64,000 nt of DNA from Pontivivens ytuae (GCF_015679265.1 NZ_CP064942.1:1024001-1088000); one strand, 5' to 3'. Shown: positions 38,844-48,920, counted from the first letter of the stretch. Notes: a model not told the origin generated them from the sequence alone. Translations and numbers: made by a program.

Positions 38844-39826
38844 ACGGTGGCCTCCTCGAAGCGGGTCATCAGGCGCGCCCGGGTCGCCGCATCGCAGAAG
38901 GCGGCGTTGAGCGCGACGCGGTTGATGGCATCGAATTCCGCGCGCGTCCAGCCGAAGACCCGGGCGAGATCGGCATATTCCTTGCGCATCGACGTATGGA
39001 AATAGGGCGGATCGTCAGTGGAGACGGTGACGGGCACGCCCGAGCGAAACAGCCGGTCGATCGGGTGGTCGTCGAGGCTCGCGTACACGCCGAGCATGAC
39101 GTTGGAGCCCGGATTGACTTCCAGCACGATCCCCTCCGCCGCGATCCGGTCGACGAGGGCGGGATCCTCGATCGCCCGCACCCCGTGGCCGAGGCGCGTG
39201 GGGCGCAGGTGGTCGAGGCTTTCGCGCACGCTCTCGGGCCCACCGAACTCGCCGGCATGGGTGGTGATGCCCAGCCCCGCCTCCCGCGCGATGTCGAAGG
39301 CTGGAGCGAACTCGGCAGCCGAGAACAGCGCCTCGTTCCCGCCCATGCCCCAGCCGGTGAGGCGCGGCGTCAGGTGGGCGACGGTCGCCTCCGCCGTTTC
39401 CCGCGCCATGTCGGCGCCCAGATGCCGGACGGCGGTGGAGATGAAGCGGCATTCGACCTCCGGCACCGCATCCGCCCCCGCCTCCATCGCGTCGAGATAG
39501 GCGGGCCAGTCGGCGAGCGACGTGCCGGTGAGCGTCGGGGCAAGGAACAGCTCGGTATAGATCACCCCTTCGGATTTCGAGTGACGCAGCACCGCCTCCA
39601 CCAGCCGGCGGTAGTCGTCCGGGGTCTGGAGGACGGTAGAGACCGCCTCGTAGGTCTGCAGGAAGTGCGGGAAGTCGGTATAGACATACATCCCGTCCTC
39701 GATGACCGCGGAGAGATCCACCCCCTTCTCCGCCGCGAGGCCCGCCATGAACTCCGGCGGGGCGGCGCCCTCCAGGTGCAAGTGAAGTTCGGTCTTGGGC
39801 AGGTCCGCGACGGGGATGTCTGTCAA
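38840..39826 (-). CDS. add: Adenosine deaminase
   Basis: A 328-aa zinc amidohydrolase converting (deoxy)adenosine to (deoxy)inosine. Zinc ligands HLHLEG at about 15-20, THAGE (catalytic Glu and a zinc His), the RLGHGVR block and STDDPPYF (Asp) are all present. It overlaps deoB by 4 bp upstream and upp downstream, so it is part of the salvage run. The product can be cleaved by the PunA-type phosphorylase encoded earlier. Confidence 0.93.
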   Translation of the reverse strand: MTDIPVADLPKTELHLHLEGAAPPEFMAGLAAEKGVDLSAVIEDGMYVYTDFPHFLQTYEAVSTVLQTPDDYRRLVEAVLRHSKSEGVIYTELFLAPTLTGTSLADWPAYLDAMEAGADAVPEVECRFISTAVRHLGADMARETAEATVAHLTPRLTGWGMGGNEALFSAAEFAPAFDIAREAGLGITTHAGEFGGPESVRESLDHLRPTRLGHGVRAIEDPALVDRIAAEGIVLEVNPGSNVMLGVYASLDDHPIDRLFRSGVPVTVSTDDPPYFHTSMRKEYADLARVFGWTRAEFDAINRVALNAAFCDAATRARLMTRFEEATV

Positions 39827-41019
39827 ATCAGGCTCTTTCCATGGTTGCCGGGTGCGAGGCCCAGATGCGCGGCCACCGTCTCACCGACATCGGCGAAGCC
39901 GTGCAGGCCCAGTTCGCGCGCGCCGAGCCCCGCCATCAGCACCGGCACCCGCTCCCGCGTATGGTCGGTGCCGCGCCAGGTCGGGTCGTTGCCGTGATCG
40001 GCGGTGAAGATCATCAGGTCGCCGTCGCGAAGTCCTGCCAGCAGCTCCGGCACGCGGGCGTCGAATGCCTCCAGCGCGCTTGCATAGCCGGACACGTCGC
40101 GGCGGTGGCCGTACTTCGAGTCGAACTCGACATAGTTCGCAAAGACGAAATCGCCGTTCCGCGCTTCGGCGAGCAGCCGCACGGTATGGTCCACGAGGCC
40201 CATATCGTCCTTCGCCTTGTGCAGCTCCGTGATCCCGCGATGGGCGAAGATGTCGCCAATCTTGCCGACAGCCAGCGTGCGCCCGCCGCCCGCCACCACC
40301 CGGTCGCAGATCGTGGGTTCCGGCGGCGCGATGGCGTAGTCGCGGCGGTTCGACGTGCGCTCGAACGCGCCTTCGGTGCCGATGAAGGGCCGGGCGATGA
40401 CGCGGCCGACCTTCATCGGGTGGACCAGTTCGGCCGCGATCTCGCAGACCTCGTAGAGCCGGTCTAGGCCGAACGCCTCCTCATGCGCGGCGATCTGGAA
40501 GACGCTGTCGGCGGAGGTGTAACAGATCGGCTTGCCGGAGCGGACATGCTCCGCCCCCAGCTCCTCGATGATCGGAACGCCGGAGGCGTGCTGGTCGCCG
40601 AGGATGCCGGGCAGACCGGAGCGGGCGATGAGCGCGTCTGTGACCTCAGTCGGGAAGGCCGGGATCGTCGTCGGGAAGTAATGCCAGTCCCACGGCACCG
40701 GCACGCCCGCCAGCTCCCAATGGCCCGAGGGCGTGTCCTTGCCCTGGCTCACCTCGGTCGCCGCCCCCCACGCGCCGGTGGGCGCGGTGCCGAGACCGGG
40801 CGCATCGAGGCCCGAGGCCAGCTTGACCGCCGCCCCCAACCCCAGCGCATCGAGATTGGGCATGTGCAGCAGGCCGGAACGCCCCTCCTCCGCCCGCCCC
40901 TCGGCGCAGGCGACGGCGATATGGCCCAGCGTGTTGGAGCCCTCGTCCCCGAACTGCGCCGCGTCGGGCGCGCCGCCGCAGCCCACTGAGTCGAGCACCA
41001 GGAGGAAGGCACGCGGCAT
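39823..41019 (-). CDS. deoB: Phosphopentomutase
   Basis: A 398-aa alkaline-phosphatase-superfamily mutase interconverting (deoxy)ribose 1- and 5-phosphates. Metal site residues are [11 protein letters not shown] (first Asp near 9), DTPSGHWE (the phosphorylated Thr), and the C-terminal [16 protein letters not shown] block. Length is normal. The start codon overlaps the last base of the deoA stop (TGATG), and its stop overlaps add. Confidence 0.95.
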   Translation of the reverse strand: MPRAFLLVLDSVGCGGAPDAAQFGDEGSNTLGHIAVACAEGRAEEGRSGLLHMPNLDALGLGAAVKLASGLDAPGLGTAPTGAWGAATEVSQGKDTPSGHWELAGVPVPWDWHYFPTTIPAFPTEVTDALIARSGLPGILGDQHASGVPIIEELGAEHVRSGKPICYTSADSVFQIAAHEEAFGLDRLYEVCEIAAELVHPMKVGRVIARPFIGTEGAFERTSNRRDYAIAPPEPTICDRVVAGGGRTLAVGKIGDIFAHRGITELHKAKDDMGLVDHTVRLLAEARNGDFVFANYVEFDSKYGHRRDVSGYASALEAFDARVPELLAGLRDGDLMIFTADHGNDPTWRGTDHTRERVPVLMAGLGARELGLHGFADVGETVAAHLGLAPGNHGKSLI

Positions 41020-42326
41020 CAGCCGATCCGCCCTTTTTCCAGCGGCAGCTCGCGGGGCGCGTCGTCGCTGATCCTGTAGGCCGCGCGCAGCCGCGCCTCG
41101 GCCCGGTCGGCGGCGTCCTCGCTCGCGGCATGGATCCGCGCGATGGGCTGGTCCTCGTCCACCCGCATCCCCCGGCCCGCGAGCATGTCGAGGCCCACGG
41201 CGTAGTCGATCGGATCGGCGGCGCGCACCCGCCCGCCGCCGAGTTCCACCACGGTCAGGCCCAGGCCCTTCGTGTCGATGCGGCTGACGAAACCGGGCGT
41301 CGCCGGCGCGATCTCCCGCACCACCGATGCCGAGGCCAGGTGCCGCTCGTAATTCTCCATGAAATCCGCAGGGCCGCCGAGTTCGCTTACCATCCGCGCG
41401 AACCGCTCCGCCGCCTGCCCGCTCTCGAAGGCGGCGCGCATCTTCGCCTCACCGTCGCCCGCGTCCTTCGCCAGCCCCGCGAGGAACAATGCCTGCCCGC
41501 CGAGCGCGACGGTCACGTCCCACAGGCGGCTGTCCACCTCCTCCATCTTCAGGAAGCGGACGGCGTTGATGACCTCCAGCGCGTTGCCCGCGGCGGTCGC
41601 CAGCGGCTCGTTCATGTCGGTGATGATGGCCGACGTCTTGCAGCCCGCGCCGTTCGCGACCTCCACGAGAGAGCGCGCCAGCGCATCCGCATCCTCCGCC
41701 GTCGCCATGAAGGCCCCCGTGCCGACCTTCACGTCGAGGACCAGCGCATCGAGGCCTGCGGCGAGCTTCTTCGACAGGATCGAGGAGGTGATGAGGTCGA
41801 TGCTCTCCACCGTCCCCGTCACGTCGCGGATGCCGTAGAGCCGCTTGTCCGCCGGCGCGATGTCCGGCGTCTGACCGATGATGGCGCAGCCGACCTTCTG
41901 CGTGACCCGCCGCAGCTCATCGAGATCGGGCTGCGTGCGGTAGCCGGGGATCGCGTCGAACTTGTCGAGCGTCCCGCCCGTATGCCCCAGCCCGCGGCCG
42001 GAGATCATCGGGACGTAGGCCCCACAGGCCGCCAGCGCGGGCGCGAGCATGAGGGACACGTTGTCCCCCACCCCGCCCGTCGAATGCTTGTCGATCACCG
42101 GGCCGTCGAGGTCCCAGCCGACCACCGTGCCGCTGTCCCGCATCGCCTGTGTGAGCGCCACCCGCTCGTCCATCGCCATGCCGTTGAGCAGGATCGCCAT
42201 GGCCATGGCGCCCACCTGCCCCTCGGTGATGCTCTCGTCATGGAGCCCTTCGATGAAGAAGCGGATCTCTTCCTCGCTCAGCCGGTCGCCGTCGCGTTTC
42301 TTGGCGATGACCTCCTGCGGCAGCAT
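41019..42326 (-). CDS. deoA: Thymidine phosphorylase
   Basis: A 435-aa enzyme cleaving thymidine and deoxyuridine to base plus deoxyribose 1-phosphate. The phosphate-binding KHSTGGVGD motif near 83-91 and [13 protein letters not shown] block are present, with the pyrimidine-phosphorylase C-terminal domain. Start MLPQEVI; longer upstream frame lies in deoC and is not homologous. Overlaps deoC by one base (TGATG) and deoB by one base. Confidence 0.95.
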   Translation of the reverse strand: MLPQEVIAKKRDGDRLSEEEIRFFIEGLHDESITEGQVGAMAMAILLNGMAMDERVALTQAMRDSGTVVGWDLDGPVIDKHSTGGVGDNVSLMLAPALAACGAYVPMISGRGLGHTGGTLDKFDAIPGYRTQPDLDELRRVTQKVGCAIIGQTPDIAPADKRLYGIRDVTGTVESIDLITSSILSKKLAAGLDALVLDVKVGTGAFMATAEDADALARSLVEVANGAGCKTSAIITDMNEPLATAAGNALEVINAVRFLKMEEVDSRLWDVTVALGGQALFLAGLAKDAGDGEAKMRAAFESGQAAERFARMVSELGGPADFMENYERHLASASVVREIAPATPGFVSRIDTKGLGLTVVELGGGRVRAADPIDYAVGLDMLAGRGMRVDEDQPIARIHAASEDAADRAEARLRAAYRISDDAPRELPLEKGRIG

Positions 42327-43087
42327 CAGTAGCCCTCCGCCGCGCGGGGTGCGTCGGCTCCGTCGAGCGTCGCGATCAGCGCGTCGAGCACGCCGGACGC
42401 CCCGATGCGGAAGGTGGCGGGCGTCGCCCAACCCTCCCCCATGATCTCGTCGCAGAGCGCCAGATACGCCGCCGCGTCCTCCGTCGTCTTCACCCCGCCC
42501 GCGGGTTTGAAGCCGACCTCCTCGTCGCTCGCCTTGATCGCTTCCAGCATGATGCGGGCCGATTGCAGCGTCGCGTTGATCGGCACCTTGCCGGTGGAGG
42601 TCTTGATGAAGTGCGCCCCGCCCGCGATCGCCTGTTCGGAGGCGCTGCGGATCAGCTCCGGCGAGCCCAGCATCCCGGTCTCCAGGATCGCTTTGACCTG
42701 CGCGCCCTCGGCCTCCTTCCGCACGCGGCGGACGATGGCGGCGACCTCCTGCGGGTGACCTTCGAGGAGCTTGGGGTACGGCGTGACCACGTCGATCTCG
42801 TCCGCGCCGTCGTCCACCGCCTGCTCCGCCATCTCCATCACGTCGTCGGCCTCCTCCATGCCGGAGGGGAAGTTGACGACCGTGGCGATGCGGATGCCGG
42901 TGCCCGCGAGCCGCCGCTTCGCCGCCGCCACGAATTGCGGCCAGATGCAGATGGCGGCCGTCGGGCCGTGCTTCGTCTGGGCGCGGTCGCAGAGGGCGAG
43001 AACGTCCTCCTCGGTGCAGTCCTCGTTGAGGTTGGTCAGGTCGAGGCAGGCGAGCGCGCGCGCCGCTGCATCCTTAAGATCGCTCAT
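42326..43087 (-). CDS. deoC: Deoxyribose-phosphate aldolase
   Basis: A 253-aa class I aldolase splitting deoxyribose 5-phosphate into acetaldehyde and glyceraldehyde 3-phosphate. The Schiff-base Lys is in FIKTSTGK and a second active-site Lys in [16 protein letters not shown] and EIDVV motifs of the TIM barrel are visible. ATG overlaps the punA stop by 4 bp (ATGA) and the deoA start by one base. It feeds nucleoside sugar carbon into central metabolism. Confidence 0.95.
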   Translation of the reverse strand: MSDLKDAAARALACLDLTNLNEDCTEEDVLALCDRAQTKHGPTAAICIWPQFVAAAKRRLAGTGIRIATVVNFPSGMEEADDVMEMAEQAVDDGADEIDVVTPYPKLLEGHPQEVAAIVRRVRKEAEGAQVKAILETGMLGSPELIRSASEQAIAGGAHFIKTSTGKVPINATLQSARIMLEAIKASDEEVGFKPAGGVKTTEDAAAYLALCDEIMGEGWATPATFRIGASGVLDALIATLDGADAPRAAEGY

Positions 43088-43875
43088 GCGAAGCTCCGTA
43101 CATAGGCGCGGACCAGGCGGATGAAGCCCGCACGCGCCTTCGCCGATTCCTCCAGGGTCTCGGCATGGGAATTGTTGATGTCGGTCATGCCCGCCCCGAA
43201 ATTCGTGATGCAGGAGATCGCGGCAACCTCCAGCCCGATCCGGCGAGCGAGGATCGTCTCGGGCACCGTCGACATGCCGACCGCATCCGCGCCCAACGTG
43301 CGGATCATGCGGATCTCGGCCGGCGTCTCGAAGCTGGGGCCGGAGAACCACGCATAGACCCCATCGTGAAGGGTGATCTCCTCGGCCCGCGCGGCGGCAT
43401 GCAGCCGGTCGCGCAGGGCGGGCGCATAGGCGTTGACCATGCCCACGAAGCGCTCATCCCCGGTATCGCCGATCAGCGGGTTGAGGCCCGAGAAATTGAT
43501 GTGGTCGGACAGCGCCATCAGGGAGCCCGGCGGCATCTCCTCCCGCGTCGACCCGGCGGAGTTGGTCAGCAGCACCGAGGCCGCCCCGATCCCCTTCAAG
43601 AGTTCGAGCGCAGGCCGCATCGCCGCCGCGTGGCCTTGCTCGTAGTAATGCACCCGGCCCGACAGGATCGCGCAGCGCACCCCTTCCAGTTGACCCACGA
43701 CCAGCGCGCCCGCGTGGCCCGAGACGCCGGATTGCGGCATCCCCTCGATCTCGTCGAAGGAGATCCGCTGCGCCTCCTCCATCTCGTCCGCCATCGCCCC
43801 GAGGCCGGAGCCCAGGATCATGCCGAGCGCCACCGGCGCCTCACCGATGCGCGCGCGAACCGCGTCGAGGTTCAT
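43084..43875 (-). CDS. punA: Purine nucleoside phosphorylase (trimeric PNP type)
   Basis: A 263-aa phosphorylase for (deoxy)inosine and guanosine. GSGLGAMAD near the N-terminus binds phosphate, SGRVHYYEQG, TNSAGST and FSGPSFETPAE follow, and GMSTVPE and NFGAGM close the active site. The pattern is that of the trimeric PNP family (PunA/XapA), not DeoD. Overlaps cdd and deoC by 4 bp. Confidence 0.92.
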   Translation of the reverse strand: MNLDAVRARIGEAPVALGMILGSGLGAMADEMEEAQRISFDEIEGMPQSGVSGHAGALVVGQLEGVRCAILSGRVHYYEQGHAAAMRPALELLKGIGAASVLLTNSAGSTREEMPPGSLMALSDHINFSGLNPLIGDTGDERFVGMVNAYAPALRDRLHAAARAEEITLHDGVYAWFSGPSFETPAEIRMIRTLGADAVGMSTVPETILARRIGLEVAAISCITNFGAGMTDINNSHAETLEESAKARAGFIRLVRAYVRSFA

Positions 43876-44258
43876 TCCAGATGCTCCGTCGTGAAGGTGC
43901 CGGGCAGAAGGTCGCCCACTTTCATCCGCGTCTTCTCCCCCTCCGGCCCGGCGAGGATCACGGCCACGTCGGGCTTTGCGAACTCCACCAGCTTCTGCCG
44001 GCAGCCGCCGCACGGCGTGATCGGCACCGGGCTGTCGGCGATCACCAGAACCTCCGTAACCTCTCGGACGCCCGCCGCGCACATCGCCGCGATCGCGCCC
44101 GCCTCGGCGCAGGTGCCCTCGGGATAAGCCACGTTCTCCACATTGCAGCCGGCGAAGATGCCCGCGGGCGTGCGGATCGCCGCGCCCACCTTGAAGTTGG
44201 AATAGGGGGCGTAGGCGTTCTCCCGCGCCGCCTTCGCCGCCTCGAACAGGTCTTGCAT
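43872..44258 (-). CDS. cdd: Cytidine deaminase
   Basis: A 128-aa tetramer-type zinc deaminase turning cytidine and deoxycytidine into uridine and deoxyuridine. The zinc and proton-shuttle motif CAEAG and the PCGGCRQ pair of Cys ligands are intact, and CNVEN precedes them. Overlaps the permease stop by one base and punA by 4 bp. Confidence 0.95.
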   Translation of the reverse strand: MQDLFEAAKAARENAYAPYSNFKVGAAIRTPAGIFAGCNVENVAYPEGTCAEAGAIAAMCAAGVREVTEVLVIADSPVPITPCGGCRQKLVEFAKPDVAVILAGPEGEKTRMKVGDLLPGTFTTEHLE

Positions 44259-45223
44259 CAGCGTTCTTTCACGTAAGGTACGCCGCCCGCCTTCGGCGCG
44301 CGCGCCTGACCGATGAACCCGGCCAGAAGGATCACGACGAGCAGATAGGGCAGCGCCTGCACCAGTTGTACCGGGATCTCGAAACCGCCGATCTCCTGCC
44401 CCTGCAACCGGCTCTCCGACGCTTCGAGGAAGGCGAAGAGCAGGCAGGCGAACATCGCCTGCACCGGCCGCCACTTGGCGAAGATGAGTGCTGCCAGCGC
44501 GATGAAGCCGCGCCCCGCGCTCATGTTCGGGATGAAGCCGGAGTTGAGCGCCATGCTGAGCGTCGCGCCCGCCAACCCGCACAGCAGCCCGCAGCACAGC
44601 ACCGCGCGGTAACGCAGGCTCGTCACCGAAATCCCCGCTGTGTCCACCGCCGCCGGGTTCTCCCCTACGGCCCGCAAGCGCATCCCGAACCGTGTACGGA
44701 ACAGCACCCACCAGGTGAACGGCACGGCCGCAAAGGCGAGATAGACGAAGATCGACTGGTCGAAGAAGAGGTTGTGCACCGCCCATCCCGGAAAGCCCAG
44801 ATCCTCCATCCAGACGAAGAACCAGCGGTCGCCCCCCTGGAGCCGCGCCTCCGGCGGCAGTTGCGGCGTCCGCCCGCCCATCGAGAACATCGCGTTCCCG
44901 ATCACCGCCGACAGCCCCGCAGCGAGGAAGTTGATTGCCACCCCCGACACAATCTGGTTGCCGCGGAAGGTGATGCAGGCGACCCCATGGATCAGCGCGA
45001 ATGCCATCGATGCCGTCACCGCGAGCACCAGTGCGAGCAGCGCGCTCCCGGTCTGGACACCCGCCGCCGCGCCCACGAAGGCCGCGATCAGGATCTTGCC
45101 CTCGAGCCCGATGTCGAACACACCCGACCGCTCCGAATAGAGCCCGGCTAGACAGGCGAGCAGCAGCGGCGTCGCCAGCCGCAGCGTGGAATCGAGGTTC
45201 GCGATACCGATCAGATCAAGCAT
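44258..45223 (-). CDS. Nucleoside ABC transporter permease (NupQ/BmpD-associated type), second subunit
   Basis: A 321-aa inner-membrane permease with about eight to ten helices (BPD_transp_2, LivH-like branch). IGLEGKILIAAFVGA near the N-terminus and GLAGATLSM and FIALAALIFAKWRPVQA (transmembrane loop contacting the ATPase) fit the nucleoside permeases of the NupABC/BMP systems. Overlaps the first permease by 8 bp and cdd by one base. Confidence 0.9.
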   Translation of the reverse strand: MLDLIGIANLDSTLRLATPLLLACLAGLYSERSGVFDIGLEGKILIAAFVGAAAGVQTGSALLALVLAVTASMAFALIHGVACITFRGNQIVSGVAINFLAAGLSAVIGNAMFSMGGRTPQLPPEARLQGGDRWFFVWMEDLGFPGWAVHNLFFDQSIFVYLAFAAVPFTWWVLFRTRFGMRLRAVGENPAAVDTAGISVTSLRYRAVLCCGLLCGLAGATLSMALNSGFIPNMSAGRGFIALAALIFAKWRPVQAMFACLLFAFLEASESRLQGQEIGGFEIPVQLVQALPYLLVVILLAGFIGQARAPKAGGVPYVKER

Positions 45224-46313
45224 GCGCCCGCTCCCGCATCGAGAAGGCCCGCGCCACCCAGGGCCGGAACATGAACTCCATGGCACCCGCGAACAGGATC
45301 ACGAGGCCCTGGATCACCACCACCATGTCGCGCGTGATCGTGGGCATCTCGAAGGCAAGCTCCGCCCCGCCCTGATAGAGAATGCCGAAGAGCAGCGCCG
45401 CGAACACGATCCACAAGGGATGCGACCGCCCCATCAGCGCGACCGCAATCCCGACGAAGCCCGCCTGCTGCGGAATGTCGAGGAAGACCCGCGTCTGGTC
45501 CCCCATCACCGGGTTGAGCGCCATCATCCCGGCCAGCCCGCCCGAGATCGCCATGGTCAGCACCACCGTCCGCGTGACCGAGATCCCGGCATAGCGCGCC
45601 GCCGTGGGGTTCGCGCCGTAGACCCTCACCTCGTACCCGAACTTCGTGCGCCAGATCAGGATATAGACGAACACACAGGCGATCAGCGCGATGACGAAGG
45701 AAAGGTTCGCCGGGCTCGTCCCGATGCCCGGAAAGACCCTCTCCAACCAGGTGAGCTTCGGCATCCACGCCGTCTGCTCGAAGGTCCGCGATTGCACCGA
45801 GGCATTGCCCGGCACCCGCAGGAAGTTGTTGATGACATAGTTCATCAGCGAATAGCTGAGAAAATTGAACATGATGGTGGTAATCACCACATGCGCGCCG
45901 CGCTTAGCGAAGAGATATCCCGGGATCGCCGCCCAGATCGCCCCGAAGAGCGCACCCATCGCGATCGCGAACGGCAGGATCCCCCACCACGGCAGGTACT
46001 GGTCGAGCCCCAGGCACGCGAGCCCGACCCCGAGACCGCCGAGGTAAGCCTGCCCCTCACCCCCGATATTGAACTGCGAAGCATGAAAGGCCACCGCGAC
46101 GGCCAGCCCTGTGAAGATGAAGTTGGTCGTGTAGAACAGCGTGTACCCCACGCCGTTCCCGTAGCCGAACGCCCCGAACAGGATATGCCCCACCGCCTCC
46201 ACCGGGTTCTCCCCGATGGCCAGCACCACGAGCCCCGCAACGAGGAAGGCGGTCAGCAGGTTGAGCAGCGGCAGCAGCCCGAAATCGACCCAGCCGGGCA
46301 GTTCCTTGTTCAT
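45216..46313 (-). CDS. Nucleoside ABC transporter permease (NupP type), first subunit
   Basis: A 365-aa inner-membrane permease, BPD_transp_2 branch. FNIGGEGQAYLGGL and the C-terminal GFVGIAVALMGRSHPLW block, including the coupling segment, are typical of this type. It starts at MNKELPG, and the start overlaps the stop of the preceding GIY-YIG-like ORF by 4 bp (ATGA). In a normal arrangement the ATPase gene would come directly before it. Confidence 0.9.
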   Translation of the reverse strand: MNKELPGWVDFGLLPLLNLLTAFLVAGLVVLAIGENPVEAVGHILFGAFGYGNGVGYTLFYTTNFIFTGLAVAVAFHASQFNIGGEGQAYLGGLGVGLACLGLDQYLPWWGILPFAIAMGALFGAIWAAIPGYLFAKRGAHVVITTIMFNFLSYSLMNYVINNFLRVPGNASVQSRTFEQTAWMPKLTWLERVFPGIGTSPANLSFVIALIACVFVYILIWRTKFGYEVRVYGANPTAARYAGISVTRTVVLTMAISGGLAGMMALNPVMGDQTRVFLDIPQQAGFVGIAVALMGRSHPLWIVFAALLFGILYQGGAELAFEMPTITRDMVVVIQGLVILFAGAMEFMFRPWVARAFSMRERAHA

Positions 46314-46948
46314 TGCTTCATATCCTGGATTTTGCTGCGAAGCCGCTCCCCAACGGTGCTCCTGTGCAGAACATCGTTGTAAATGATCTTGGCGACCTCC
46401 AAAGCCTTGCGCTGCTCACGCGCCGATAGACCGCTGGCGGGAGATGCGTTGGGACGCTTATTGTTCTCGAAAAGATGGCAGCCTGCAGGTGTGCTTACGA
46501 GACTATCAGTTACAAATTGCTCAATTTCAAGCATATGACCCTTAGAAAAGGCCATCGAAGTTTCAAAGTAAATTGCAACGGGTGATTTCGCATTACACAT
46601 ACGAACCTTTACATCACTCCCCTTGAGAGAGTGACTTAGGCTTCTGTGGGTATCAAGCCTCTTGAGCAGCTCACCCTTACCAATGTGAAAGAAATCATAT
46701 CCACTCTTAAGAGCATAAAAAGCGCAAGGGCGCAGCCCTGACCCAACTCGCACCGCGCACTTCAGTGATTGACGAACTAAATCAATCTCCCCGTCAAGAA
46801 CAATAAAATATACATCACTACATTCCTGCAAATGGCGTGTGTTGACTTGGGCGCCGGCCAGACTCGATACATCAAAGTTGAACAGAGCCCCCGCCTTCAT
46901 CTGTCCGGAAATATCCCCGCCGGAGGCGGCTCGACGCCCGCCGCTCAC
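46310..46948 (-). CDS. AT-richer GIY-YIG-like ORF inside the nucleoside ABC operon
   Basis: 212 aa from a GTG that overlaps the ATPase stop (GTGA), or 196 aa from an ATG at 46900, which I find more likely since the first 16 codons lie in a recurrent 3'-end element. A stretch CAFYALKSG..DFFHIGKGELLKRLDTHR resembles a GIY-YIG nuclease core (Tyr, IGKG, catalytic Arg in KRL, His), followed by HMLEIEQF with a candidate catalytic Glu and a HLFENN block. The first motif is AFY, not GIY. G+C is about 38% in 46501-46620 (23 of 60 in each line) against about 65% in neighbours. It lacks a Walker or transport motif, so it is not a transporter part. Likely acquired; function unknown. Confidence 0.55.
   Translation of the reverse strand: MSGGRRAASGGDISGQMKAGALFNFDVSSLAGAQVNTRHLQECSDVYFIVLDGEIDLVRQSLKCAVRVGSGLRPCAFYALKSGYDFFHIGKGELLKRLDTHRSLSHSLKGSDVKVRMCNAKSPVAIYFETSMAFSKGHMLEIEQFVTDSLVSTPAGCHLFENNKRPNASPASGLSAREQRKALEVAKIIYNDVLHRSTVGERLRSKIQDMKQ
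46903..46929 (-). repeat. Recurrent 3'-end element, copy f, after the ATPase gene
   Basis: Read on the minus strand it is GCCTCCGGCGGGGATATTTCCGGA, starting 15 bp after the ATPase stop. Elsewhere this element marks transcription-unit ends, but here it lies inside the transporter operon and at the start of the GIY-YIG-like ORF. Confidence 0.5.
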
Positions 46949-48462
46949 GCCGCCTTCTCCCCTTCGCGCACACCGGACATCAGGAGGCCGATCTCGCGCT
47001 CCGTGGCGTCCGTGCCGACCTCGCCCATGATCTCGCCGGCGAACATCACGAGGATGCGGTCCGAGAGCGCCCGGATCTCGTCGAGCTCGACCGAGACGAG
47101 CAGGATCGCCTTGCCCGCGTCGCGCAGCTCGATGAGGCGGCGGTGGATCGCCTCGATGGCGCCGACGTCCACGCCGCGGGTCGGCTGGCCGACGATCAGG
47201 ACGTCGGGGTCCTGCTCGATCTCGCGCGCCAGCACGATCTTCTGCTGGTTGCCGCCGGAGAAGTTGGCCGCCTTCAGGTTCGGATCCGGCGGGCGGACGT
47301 CGAAGGCTTCCATGTTCTTCTGGCAGGTATCGAGCACCGAGCCGCGGTCGAGCATCAGCCCCTCGCCGAACTCCTGGTTCCGCTGGTAACCGAGGATCGT
47401 GTTCTCCCGCGCGGTGAACTTGGTGACGAGGCCCATGCGGTGCCGGTCCTCCGGCACGTGGCCGAGGCCGTTGCGCGGGCGCCAGGCGCTGTCATTGCCG
47501 ACCACACCCACCAGTTCCACCTCACCGGCGGAGATGGGGCCGATCCCGGCGATCGCTTCCAGAAGCTCCGACTGGCCGTTGCCGGAGACGCCGGCGATGC
47601 CCACGATCTCGCCCGCGCGGACCTGGAAATTCGCGTCCTTCACCCGGCGCACGCCGATCTCGTCGACGACCTCCAGCCCGCGGACGTCGAGCTTCACATC
47701 GCCGGGTGTCGCGGGCGCCTTGTCGACGCGCAGCAGGACGCGGCGACCGACCATCAGCTCGGCCAGTTCCTCGACGCTGGTCTCCGCCGTCCGGCGGCTT
47801 GCGACCATCTCGCCCTGCCGCATGACGCTGACCGCATCGGTCGCCGCCATGATCTCGCGCAGCTTGTGGGTGATGAGCAGCACCGTCTTTCCCTGCGCGC
47901 GGAGCTGCCCGAGGATGCGGAAAAGGTGATCGGCCTCGTCCGGCGTCAGCACGCCCGTGGGCTCGTCGAGGATCAGGATCTCCGCCCCGCGGTAGAGCGC
48001 CTTGAGGATCTCCACCCGCTGCTGCAGGCCGACCGGCAGGTCGCCGACGATCGCATCGGGATCGACGTTGAGCTCGTATTCCCGCTCCAGCCGCTCCAGC
48101 TCTGCCCGGGCCTGCGCACGACCCCGCTTCAGCAAGGAGCCGCCTTCCGCGCCGAGCATCACGTTCTCCAGTACCGTGAACGGCTCGACCAGCATGAAGT
48201 GCTGGTGGACCATGCCGATGCCCAGCGAGATCGCCGCGTCGCTGTCTGGGATCTGCACCTGGTTGCCGTCCACCGCGATCGTCCCGCGATCGGCCTGATA
48301 GAAGCCGTAGAGGATCGACATCAGCGTCGACTTGCCCGCCCCGTTCTCCCCGATGATGCCGTGGATCGTGCCCTTCTCGACGACGAGGTCGATGTCGCGG
48401 TTGGCGTGGACCGAGCCGAAGCTCTTGGAGATGCCCTTCAGCTCGATGGCGGGTGCGCTCAT
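46945..48462 (-). CDS. Nucleoside ABC transporter ATP-binding protein (NupA/YufO type, two domains)
   Basis: A 505-aa sugar/nucleoside-type ABC ATPase with two fused domains. The first has Walker A GENGAGKS near 38-45 and Walker B LILDEPT; its signature is degenerate (LPVGLQQR). The second has GVSGNGQSE in place of a canonical Walker A, signature FSGGNQQK, and LIVGQPTRGVDVG in place of Walker B, the usual asymmetry in the RbsA/NupA group. ATG overlaps the VOC stop by 4 bp. Powers the two permeases downstream. Confidence 0.92.
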   Translation of the reverse strand: MSAPAIELKGISKSFGSVHANRDIDLVVEKGTIHGIIGENGAGKSTLMSILYGFYQADRGTIAVDGNQVQIPDSDAAISLGIGMVHQHFMLVEPFTVLENVMLGAEGGSLLKRGRAQARAELERLEREYELNVDPDAIVGDLPVGLQQRVEILKALYRGAEILILDEPTGVLTPDEADHLFRILGQLRAQGKTVLLITHKLREIMAATDAVSVMRQGEMVASRRTAETSVEELAELMVGRRVLLRVDKAPATPGDVKLDVRGLEVVDEIGVRRVKDANFQVRAGEIVGIAGVSGNGQSELLEAIAGIGPISAGEVELVGVVGNDSAWRPRNGLGHVPEDRHRMGLVTKFTARENTILGYQRNQEFGEGLMLDRGSVLDTCQKNMEAFDVRPPDPNLKAANFSGGNQQKIVLAREIEQDPDVLIVGQPTRGVDVGAIEAIHRRLIELRDAGKAILLVSVELDEIRALSDRILVMFAGEIMGEVGTDATEREIGLLMSGVREGEKAA

Positions 48463-48920
48463 GCGGCAGGCTCCTTGATGCGGGCGACAAGCTCGACGGT
48501 ATTGCCTTCGGGGTCCTGCGTGAAGACCCCGCGCCAGCCGATCCAGTCGAACTCCTCGATCCGGTGGGGCTGGCCGGTCTCCGCATACCAGGCGATGGCC
48601 TTCTCCTGCTCGGCCGGGGTCACACCCAGCGCGAGATGGTGCAGGGAGGAGGATCCGCCAGTCTGCGGCACGCCCTCGGGATGCAGGGCCGGCCGTGTTC
48701 CGGCGCCGGGGCCAAACAACGCCAGCACCTGCGTATGGCCCGCGACACCGGGCCCGAGGTCGAAGAAGACGATGCCGCCGGCCCGCTCGGCCAGCCGCGT
48801 CAGGCCCAGCACGTCGGCGTAGAACGCCTCCATCGCGTCCAGATCGGCGCAACGGATCGCAATCTCGCCGAGCCCGCCCACGGTAAAGGGCGGGCGCTGT
48901 CCCTGAAGTTCAGCGGTCAT
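48459..48920 (-). CDS. VOC (glyoxalase/dioxygenase-fold) family protein
   Basis: A 153-aa protein of paired beta-alpha-beta-beta-beta modules: EIAIRCADLDAMEAFYADVLGL at the start and TQDPEGNTVEL at the end, with HLALG between. Metal ligands are plausible but not certain. It sits between the substrate-binding genes and the ATPase gene and overlaps the latter by 4 bp (ATGA), so it is co-translated with the transporter though VOC proteins are not usual transporter parts. Confidence 0.8.
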   Translation of the reverse strand: MTAELQGQRPPFTVGGLGEIAIRCADLDAMEAFYADVLGLTRLAERAGGIVFFDLGPGVAGHTQVLALFGPGAGTRPALHPEGVPQTGGSSSLHHLALGVTPAEQEKAIAWYAETGQPHRIEEFDWIGWRGVFTQDPEGNTVELVARIKEPAA

